A stretch of DNA of 64,000 bases from NCBI RefSeq assembly GCF_032854445.1, contig NC_088301.1, positions 9,110,281-9,174,280 of the forward strand. The letters run 5' to 3'. The position numbers and the translations under genes were made by a program. Below the pieces are notes generated by a model. That model did not search any database and had not been told where the DNA came from. It saw only the letters and a program-made list of their open reading frames with translations. Below, piece by piece: positions 56,746 through 64,000 of the stretch (position 1 is the first letter of the stretch; each line of letters starts with the position of its first letter). The stretch is from Liolophura sinensis (taxonomy: Eukaryota; Mollusca; Polyplacophora; Chitonida; Chitonidae).

Positions 56746-57859
56746 AGTCACCGATGTATGCCGATGTCGTATAAATTCTCGGAAAACGGGTGTTGCAGGG
56801 GTGTGTGATTGTCTGAATTTCCTTGACTTAAAAACACAGGCAGCTCAGGCTCTAAGCCGAAGTGGCATGAGTTATTATTTTGTGTTTATGCCCATAACAA
56901 GGCACAACCTATACTGTATATATATATATATATATATGAACATGGATTGACTTAGGTGGTACACAAACTCTACGCCTACATGTGACACAAAATACACGTG
57001 TGGTGCCTGTACGGTACGAATATACATGTAACAACGTGTTGTGTTGGTGACGCATCAGTGTGACTTACGTGTGACAAACCTGTGCGACAGTTCATAGTGC
57101 ATTGCAGAGATATTTGGTGTTGATGGTAAGTTTGACAAGATTCAGCCAACCTCGTACACTTGAGTGACTTCAACTCGTGCATATTAAATTCAAGTGCGTG
57201 TAGCGCCACTTTTGAAACTGCTTTATTTCCCAGGTCATCCAGTAATCTTACTGAACTCGATTACTACCCATTACCATACAGATAGGCTCTTCACGGCGTC
57301 TACAGACCTGGTTTTCCAAATTCGCCAGGACGAAGTCATATTATCCAGCCCAGTGAATCTAGCGCCTAACTTATTTTACTGGTTATGGATTCATATGTCT
57401 TAAAGACCTAGCTGTTTTTTTATGTCATGTGCATTTTATAGAAACCGAATCATTCGTGTGTAGGTCTACATCAGTTTCTGCAAATGTAGTTTCTTTCCAA
57501 GGCTCTCTGTCGTAAGACTTTTCTACACCACATTAAACCACTTTAACTTGCTCAAGCTCTATGCAGTGTTTAACTTCAGTTGTTTGTTGGACTTGACCAA
57601 ACAAATTGACTTTAGCAATTTACTGAATTTTTTTGTAATCCATGCATAGTGCGGTATGGACCTCCTGGTTGTTAATGTTATGTTGCTCATACCGGTACTC
57701 ATGCTTGTGTTCGTGTGCCGTCTTTCGTCTGTAGTATGATTATTGTTTTACCTAATTATTGTATGTTACCGTTGTGACGTATTTTGTATTTACGTTCTAT
57801 GGGTAAATTATCACGGCATAGTCCAGGTCTCCAGGTCACATCCACGTGGATATAGTGCT
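56746..57859 (+). other. Probable 3' UTR of the 56,152 exon
   Basis: Non-coding, ending at AATAAA (57,860). Contains a short (TA)n at 56,918-56,936. Confidence 0.35.
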
Positions 57860-57865
57860 AATAAA
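57860..57865 (+). promoter_or_regulatory. Candidate poly(A) signal
   Basis: AATAAA about 1.1 kb after the stop at 56,745; a second lies near 57,979. Confidence 0.3.
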
Positions 57866-57979
57866 CGACAAATTAAATGATTTGTGTCCTGCTTTTATGT
57901 ACTGGTACATCAACAACGAGTAACTACGGTGCGCAGTATTATCCATCTATTTTTCTGGCATATTAGTCGATGTATAGCA

Positions 57980-58983
57980 ATAAAGTTGATCACACAAATG
58001 GTTTGTTTATCTTTTTGGGGAGGTTTGGTATTATTAATGAACGTTCTACTATTATAAACCATTCGTAGTTGTTTTTCCATTTATCAGGAAGGATTACTCT
58101 CACATACATGTACGGTCGTGTCAGATCAACCAGTAGTCTCCCCTGCCTCAGCAGGGTTGCTAAGTTGGCAATGATAATTCAGATCTAATTTCTGCCGTCT
58201 TTTTGACTTATCGCCTACTATAGATCTGAAGTAAAACTTTGCCCAGTCCGTCCATTTTTCCTCCAATGGAATTCTTGATTCTATATTTTAAGAAGTGAAA
58301 TCCGTTTTGAGGCATTTGCGTTTTGAAAACAGCGATTGCTACTGGTCCCACCTCTATATTGAGGCGGTAAGCTGAATGCGTTACTTCAAACAGTAAGCGA
58401 CATTGCAGCATATTGTCAGATAGACCTTTCCAGAGGTTATCTCCCCAGATTATGGTTACTATATTTTAAGTTCTGTCACAAAAACAGTGACAACTTTGGC
58501 GGACTAAAGTGAGGCAAGTGCATCAGCCACCCATGTTACAGATATTGAACCCTATAAGCGGTAGTTGTTTTATTTTGCTTGACCCGCAGAATGTGCAGGG
58601 AGACTAGGTTAAACAGTATACATTATAACACTTTATTGTTTGGGGGAAAATCATTTTTCCTGAAGTCTTAACAGTTTGCAAAAAGGAAATTATAAACCGA
58701 TGTGCAATAAGCCCATTCCGTATTTTAGGAGTTCACACTGGTATAGACGAGACAGGGCGGAGGCTCCTGTCTAATAACGCAGTTAAAAGACGTGATGTTA
58801 TACGTTGTTAAGTCGACAGACCCGTCTATGCAAGATGTACATGTATATTCAGCCAAGCCACTATTGTAAACCATACGTTTTATCTGTGTTATTTTGCGAG
58901 AGCCCTCATCTCGTCTCGCCTAAACCCGCGTGAACTTCCGAGAGCCATGAAATGCCGATTGGCTGTATGTATGACCCAATTGG
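57980..58983. other. Spacer, nothing recognised
   Basis: No gene seen. Confidence 0.4.
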
Positions 58984-59432
58984 ACACAGACCCCCATTAC
59001 AACTTCCGTTTTTCGGTAGGGACGATTGTAGTTCTGTGAATTTTAGGGTATAAAGTCTTTTTTTGCTCCCAGGCGTCCATTTTTGGTGCACAGGTGCATG
59101 CTTGGTATTAAAATGCTGGAAACTGTCTAAACTTTCAGGAGGTATGAGCTTTATTGATGAAAGTTTGAAACTCTGGGCGAGAGGACACAAGGTGTGAGGT
59201 AGTGATGAGGCTGCGAGTGACGTCCCCTTGGCGTTGCTAGGCACGCCTCCCAGCTGCCGGCATGGAAAGGTCCAGATTTTGACGGTCAACCTATGTCAAG
59301 ATTTTTATGGCTTCTTTCTCACAGGCTGGGCCAGGTATGCACCAAAGCTTATTGGCCACGGAATGTTTGGGACTGAGCTACAGTGCTAGACGTTAACATT
59401 GTCGCTTATGGAAAATTAATGGGGGTCCGAGG
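58984..59432 (+). mobile_element. MITE-like element, copy 2, with 8-bp target duplication
   Basis: Bounded by CCAATTGG on both sides (58,976-58,983 and 59,433-59,440). Ends are inverted: ACACAGACCCCCATTA against CCTCGGACCCCCATTA. It matches the reverse complement of 8,501-8,924. 449 bp and no coding capacity: a non-autonomous DNA transposon, hAT-like by the 8-bp duplication. Confidence 0.7.
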
Positions 59433-59440
59433 CCAATTGG

Positions 59441-60044
59441 ATTTACTCTACTGCCTGATAATAGTCAAGAACGATGTTTGAATAAACTTTTCTCTACATT
59501 ACCCCTGCTGTGCGATGGAGTGAATTTGCCAGAAGCCTCTAATTTGGCATGTTATACAGCAAATTTATGAATGGAATCTATTATGCGAGTAACACTCAAC
59601 CACATGCGCATGTATCCGGAGGGTGAAAACGAAACCTGAGGCCCTATCTACGTCGTTGTTGGGTACAATTAAAGTTTTCTTAATCTGCAAGTAAAATCTT
59701 CTGCTCATTTTTATTGTAACAAACCTGGCCTAACTGTTTATGCTGCAAAATTCACATTAGTGTAAGCTTATTTTATTGACCCTAAACCAAATGTATTGAT
59801 GGCAGGTTGTGCAACTCATACAACCATCTTCTTACAAACATTTTACACATTGTTGTGCACATTTGTAATATTTTGTAAAACTGACAATCGCAATCACATA
59901 TAGTTTATACTATAGTTATACTGTGCTAATGTCCGAATGCACTGTGGGTTAATATGCACGAATATCCATAATATGGATATGGAAATATTGCCCATGTGCC
60001 GTTAAGCCGTAACTGTTCATTCCACAACAAATGCTTTATAACTG
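59441..60044. other. Spacer, nothing recognised
   Basis: No gene seen. Confidence 0.4.
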
Positions 60045-60151
60045 TGGGGGGCCTCCGTGGCTCAGTTGGTTAGCGCGCTAGCCCAGCTCATGCTGGCTCC
60101 CTTTCCGGCCGTACGTGGGAAGGTCTTCCAGCAACCTGCGTATGGTCGTGG
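60045..60151 (+). mobile_element. SINE family 1, head half only
   Basis: GGGGGGCCTCCGTGGCTCAG, TTAGCGCGCTAGCCCAGC and CCGGCCGTACGTGGGAAGG. The 3' half is missing after CGTATGGTCGTGG. Confidence 0.85.
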
Positions 60152-60535
60152 AAAAATCATGACAAGAATGCAACGGTGTCTTCGTACGTTGTGAGCGACG
60201 ATAGTGCATTTTCACCTTTTCCAAACCATACCACACAGCTTGTTAATGCATCATTGTTGAACACATATAGCGACAAATGTATGTCAAGACAAATTTATGG
60301 AAAAGAGGTATAACATATTCTGACGAGTTTATTAATAACGTTATTGCGTCTCACATCTAACATTGCAATTTCTGTTAAATTTAACACATTGTTTTTTTTA
60401 GAGTAGCATAATCCGGCCTATAACACTGACACAGTGAACCTCTGCGCGAACTGGTTGATGTTTCAAGTTTATGTTTCATTGCGCCTGGGAATGAGACACA
60501 TTTTAGTGGAAAGTTCGAATGCCCATTTGAGCACT
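60152..60535. other. Spacer, nothing recognised
   Basis: No gene seen. Confidence 0.4.
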
Positions 60536-60881
60536 TTAATCCGAAGTTAGATAATAATATGACTTTTGCAGTTGTGGGCCTAACTTCAGCTCAGTGACTG
60601 GCGAAAGGATTTCTGGACGGCGAATCGTGTAAACCCCTGTAAAGTTTATGTCAACAGCTGGGTAAAGGCTCTCGATCTGGCGTCTTAATCCTTCTACGCC
60701 AAACGGTAAAGGAGATATGTTGCCATGTATGTCTGTAAACAAAGGTTCGGACGGAACGTGCAGAGGCCAGCGACCGCTAGGTGGCGGATCCTTACAAGTA
60801 GAGCGTACAGCTGTGTGTGACAGGAAGCTGGGAATTACCCAACGTGACAATCGGAGGTGCCCAGGTGATGGACTGGGTTAA
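60536..60881 (-). CDS. Terminal exon of an unknown protein, minus strand
   Basis: Open frame from a possible acceptor (AACCCAG at about 60,882) to TAA at 60,536-60,538, about 115 codons with no internal stop. It reads PSPGHLRLSRWVIPSFLSH, PPPSGRWPLHVPSEPLF, GVEGLRRQIESLYPAVD and ends QKSYYYLTSD. There is no ATG at the start of the frame, so it must be an internal-to-terminal exon. Upstream exons would lie to the right, possibly outside the window. Composition looks coding but I recognise no family. The polypyrimidine tract is weak. Confidence 0.45.
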
Positions 60882-61377
60882 TGAGGGGACAGCCTCTAAG
60901 GCCCCTCCCCCTTTTTCCATTTCCCCACACCCATACACAGCTTAAAAATACATAGTTTAAAACTAATACGATAGTTTCTCTCCTGTGTGTTCTAGCGATG
61001 TGAGTAATGTCCTTTCGACGAAATCGCGAGAAATGAAGTGAAAGTCGTTTGTTGTTTCTTGAAAAAAAAAAAACACGATTGCACAACCTGTCCATTGCTG
61101 CTGGCCGCAGATGTATATACAATATATAATATGAAAAACAAACTGACGTGAGATCCAAGTCATATACGTCTGCCTGATATTTTTGTGGCCTGTTGGCCGA
61201 CTATATATCGGTATAATGAGTTTTTGACCCTAAAAGTTCAGCTTCACTGTTTCGGCTATGGCTTAAAGTCGAACAGACTGCCAGGAACCAGCCTCGGCGG
61301 TTTTCTCCTCATACTCTGGTTTCCTAGAACCTAAAACTTGGCCGCCGTTATAGAAGTGAAAACTCATGGAGCATGGC
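60882..61377. other. Spacer, nothing recognised
   Basis: No supported gene. A SINE-like scrap (TTGGCCGCCGTTATAGAAGTG) lies at 61,338-61,358. Confidence 0.4.
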
Positions 61378-61546
61378 GTTATTTATTTATTTATTTATTT
61401 ATTTATCTGACTGGTGTTTTACGCCGTACTCAAGAATATTTCACTTGTACGACGGCGGCCAGCATTATGGTGGGAGGAAACCGGGCAGAACCCAGGGAAA
61501 AGCTACGACCATCCGCAGGTTGCTGCTAGACCTTCCCGCGTACAGT
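61378..61546 (-). mobile_element. SINE family 1 with (TTTA)n tail
   Basis: (TTTA)n, GGTGTTTTACGCCGTACTCA, AGCATTATGGTGGGAGGAAA and CCATCCGCAGGTTGCTG. The head is missing. Confidence 0.88.
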
Positions 61547-61589
61547 ATGGTGTTAAAAAGAATCAAATAAATAAATAAATAACTCCCTT

Positions 61590-62085
61590 AGGCCAATGTA
61601 CCCCAGCTGAGACATTTTGGACAGCCGTATCAGTTCAATTAATATATCTCCACTGTGATATTTTGGGCGAGCGAGTCAGCCAAATGTATCTCATCTGTGA
61701 TTTTGGACGACTACATCAGTCCAATGTATCTCAGCTGTGACTGTAGGTGAGAGTGTCAGCCCAGTGTATTTCACACGTGACTTCGGGCGAGCGTGTCAGT
61801 CCAGTGTATCTCATCTGTGAGTTTGAGCGAGCGTGTCAGTCCAGCGTAACTCATCTGTGACTTTGGGCGAGCGTGTCAGTCCAGCGTATCTCATCTGTGA
61901 CTTTGGGCGAGCGTGTCAGTCCAGCGTAACTCATCTGTGACTTTGGACGAGCGTGTCAGTCCAGCGTAGCTCATCTGTGACTTTGGGCGAGCGTGTCAGT
62001 CCAGCGTATCTCATCTGTGACTTTGGGCGAGCGTGTCAGTACAGATTATCTCAGCTGTGTCTTTGGACAAACTTATCAGCCATAG
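61590..62085. repeat. 40-bp minisatellite, about 12 copies
   Basis: Unit of 40 bp (GCGAGCGTGTCAGTCCAGCG then TATCTCATCTGTGACTTTGG). The right-hand copies are nearly identical and the left-hand copies diverge, as in an array growing at one side. Confidence 0.92.
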
Positions 62086-62457
62086 TCCATTGAACTAAGC
62101 CCATACAGATTAATCAGTACAACTGTTTCCCGAATATGTGAAAAAAAAATGGCGTCAGACATCATTCAAATAAATAAACAGAGCTACCTTTGTTTACTTT
62201 ACTTTTGCATTTTTGCACATATAATAATTCATAAATATTCCACGTTCCAGGCACTGCATCTGTCCTAAAGACCCCCTAAGCATCTGGCCTCCTACACTCA
62301 GTTCGCAAGAGCTGCATCCAAAAATGCGACTTGTTCCTCAGCTGTTGTTGGACATGAATGAAGAACGATTGGCATTGATAGTACAGTGACATCCTTGATC
62401 AAGGATACAAATTCATCATAAACTACAGACCTTGGCCATTTGATTTCACGCGACAAG
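62086..62457. other. Spacer, nothing firm
   Basis: A frame after GTTCCAG at 62,251 is open for about 45 codons, but I have no other support for it. Confidence 0.3.
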
Positions 62458-62557
62458 ATGTTCTCGCAGTCCGTCCGCGTTGACCCTGAAGACTACAACG
62501 GGAACAAATATAGTTCGCTATTAATTCACACCTCACACAGAAGTGATAAATTGGAAG
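62458..62557 (+). CDS. Candidate first exon of an unknown gene
   Basis: ATG, 33 codons (MFSQSVRVDPEDYNGNKYS and onward) plus one base, then a good donor GAAG|GTAAAC. Coding-like composition. No downstream exon identified before the window ends. Confidence 0.3.
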
Positions 62558-63494
62558 GTAAACACCCGCCAAGCTTTTGTCACTGAAGTTAATTTTTTCC
62601 TTAATCCTAGGCCGTGTATACGGATCTCCGAGGGCAGGCTAACTTGATGCAACTCTTGGAAACTCAACCAAGTATAACCGCATTCTAAAATTCCACGATT
62701 GCAACAAAGGCAGACGAAAAGCCTTGAAATCTAAGAATAAATCCGTTTATCACTCGATGCTTTCTGTATTTTTGCCCATCACATCAGGAATCAAATTGCG
62801 GCACACACCGATTTCAGAGTCGTGTAACATCACATCGCTCACGAGGTAAAAACGAATTAGAAGAAGCAGAAAAAGGCGACCTTTGATTTTCTCTTGGCCA
62901 AGAAGATTTGCATTGATTATGACAGACCTGTTGTATTTTGGTTATGCCGTGTTTAGGAATCCCTCGGGATGCTCATGGATATGTCAGTGTTTAGAGGCGG
63001 AGAAATTCGTGCCAGTCCAAGGCCTGCTGTGAGAAGGTTATAACATCACAGGACAATAACGCCAAGAAAACGATGTGGCCGTACACATTCATTCATTCAT
63101 GCTTTGAATTTATTCATGAAATATGCAAGCTAATTAACCAGGTTTTCAGGGCTTTTAACTTTCAGGAACGCCTACAGTACATTTCTTCCGTGAAAGATTG
63201 ACTCTGGGAGAGAAATAAAATATCTTATATACCTTCATAAGGAAGAATGGAAAGATTATGGTTTGAGATTATAACTCAACGCGAAACAAGTCTATTTTGA
63301 CATTTTTCAAATTCGCCATCTAAATGGCGGCACATTGTTTATGTCATAAATGAAACATTTCTACGTCAGGGTTGTCAAGGCTTTGCCTGATTTTAAGTTA
63401 CCTTTATTCCTTTTATCGTGATTTCCATGGGAATTTTATATCCCCATATCTATATCATGTAGCCGGGGATGAAATTAAAAACAAACTTGTCGCG
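62558..63494. other. Spacer, nothing recognised
   Basis: No gene seen. Confidence 0.4.
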
Positions 63495-63716
63495 CGACGC
63501 AGTGACACATGAGCCTCTCATCGGTCGCTGTGAGTTCAAGTCTAGCTCGTGCTGGCTTCCTCTCCAGCATCCTGCGTATGGTCGTGGTCCCCCCCCCCCA
63601 CACCCCACCCCCGACCCCCGGTTTCTTCCCATCATAACGCTGACCACCGTCATATAAGTGAAATATTCTTGAGTACGACGTAATACACCAATCAAATAAA
63701 TAAATAAATAAAATTC
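63495..63716 (+). mobile_element. SINE family 1, with poly-C insertion
   Basis: GGTCGCTGTGAGTTCAAGTC (B box), TCCTGCGTATGGTCGTGG, a C-rich run, CATAACGCTGACCACCGTC and CAATCAAATAAATAAATAA. Confidence 0.85.
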
Positions 63717-64000
63717 TAACTGTTCATGTAAATGCATAAATAGTAGAAATTTACACACCTCCTAACACAATGGCTTAAGCAGAATTAGGTAATAACAAAA
63801 TATGCGTTTTCACCCAAAATGTTTTGCTTCTGTTTTTTTTTTATTTGTTATTTTACTTGGACGATGGCGCTTATTATTGTGGGTGAAGGAAACCAGGATG
63901 CCTCGGCTAAACCACTGACATCTGGTAAATCAATTGCGAGTTTTCCCACAGGTGACGTGCAGATATGCACGCCAAACTGAGACATTTTTAACGAACGTTC
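63717..64000. other. Right-edge spacer
   Basis: Decayed SINE-like words at 63,845-63,900 (GGACGATGGCGCTTATTAT). No gene seen. Confidence 0.3.

Noticed and set aside
62252-62400. Exon after GTTCCAG at 62,251
   Set aside because: Open for about 45 codons but with no donor, family match or partner exon; considered as the missing ABHD14 C-terminus and found unlike it.

Overview
The window is eukaryotic nuclear DNA. Coding sequence is split into short exons with GT-AG introns, and long spacers are full of tRNA-derived SINEs, minisatellites, and (TA)n and (CA)n tracts. The SINE families, whose 3' parts end in short A-rich or AATC repeats, resemble those I associate with molluscs and related marine lophotrochozoans. 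A bivalve or other mollusc is my best guess, but the species cannot be fixed from the sequence.

Left two thirds (1-40,343): a tandem array of excitatory-amino-acid-transporter-like genes (SLC1 family, sodium-coupled), all on the minus strand. Copy A contributes only its first coding exon (204-709) and runs off the left edge. Copy B (9,608-20,922) and copy C (27,893-36,622) are complete eight-exon genes with identical exon lengths (exon 1, then 43, 94, 196, 234, 195, 135 and 175 nt) and identical splice phases. They encode 544 and 525 residues. A truncated copy of the copy B first exon and promoter lies at 22,829-24,860. Flanks and introns of the copies are recognisably homologous. The array seems to end on the right at a (TA)n tract (40,241-40,343), which matches the (TA)n tract beside copy B (7,680-7,736).

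The main biological observation is in the transporter core. Both complete copies keep the side-chain-carboxylate-binding Arg, the sodium-site Asn and Asp, and the Ser-rich HP1 loop. Both replace the Asp that binds the substrate alpha-amino group with Ala. Both also replace the Glu of TM7 needed for proton/potassium coupling in animal glutamate transporters with Phe or Leu. The same two positions differ in the bacterial C4-dicarboxylate carrier DctA. These may be animal SLC1 proteins that carry dicarboxylates, or otherwise non-amino-acid substrates, with altered coupling. This is inference and needs testing.

Right third (40,344-64,000): a plus-strand ABHD14-like alpha/beta-hydrolase. It has a candidate promoter with three TCACGTGAC (CLEAR/E-box) sites, a short candidate first exon and two clear exons. 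One carries an in-frame TGA where the family has Trp, and no C-terminal exon was found. Further right are a plus-strand terminal exon of an unknown protein (56,152-56,745), a minus-strand terminal exon of another unknown protein (60,536-60,881), and a weak candidate exon at 62,458. The rest is repeats: SINEs, a MITE-like element with an 8-bp target duplication, and 23-, 31- and 40-bp minisatellites.

Between copies A and B lies a cluster of repeats: two inverted copies of a dispersed element flanking a 33-bp minisatellite, one copy holding what looks like a solo LTR.
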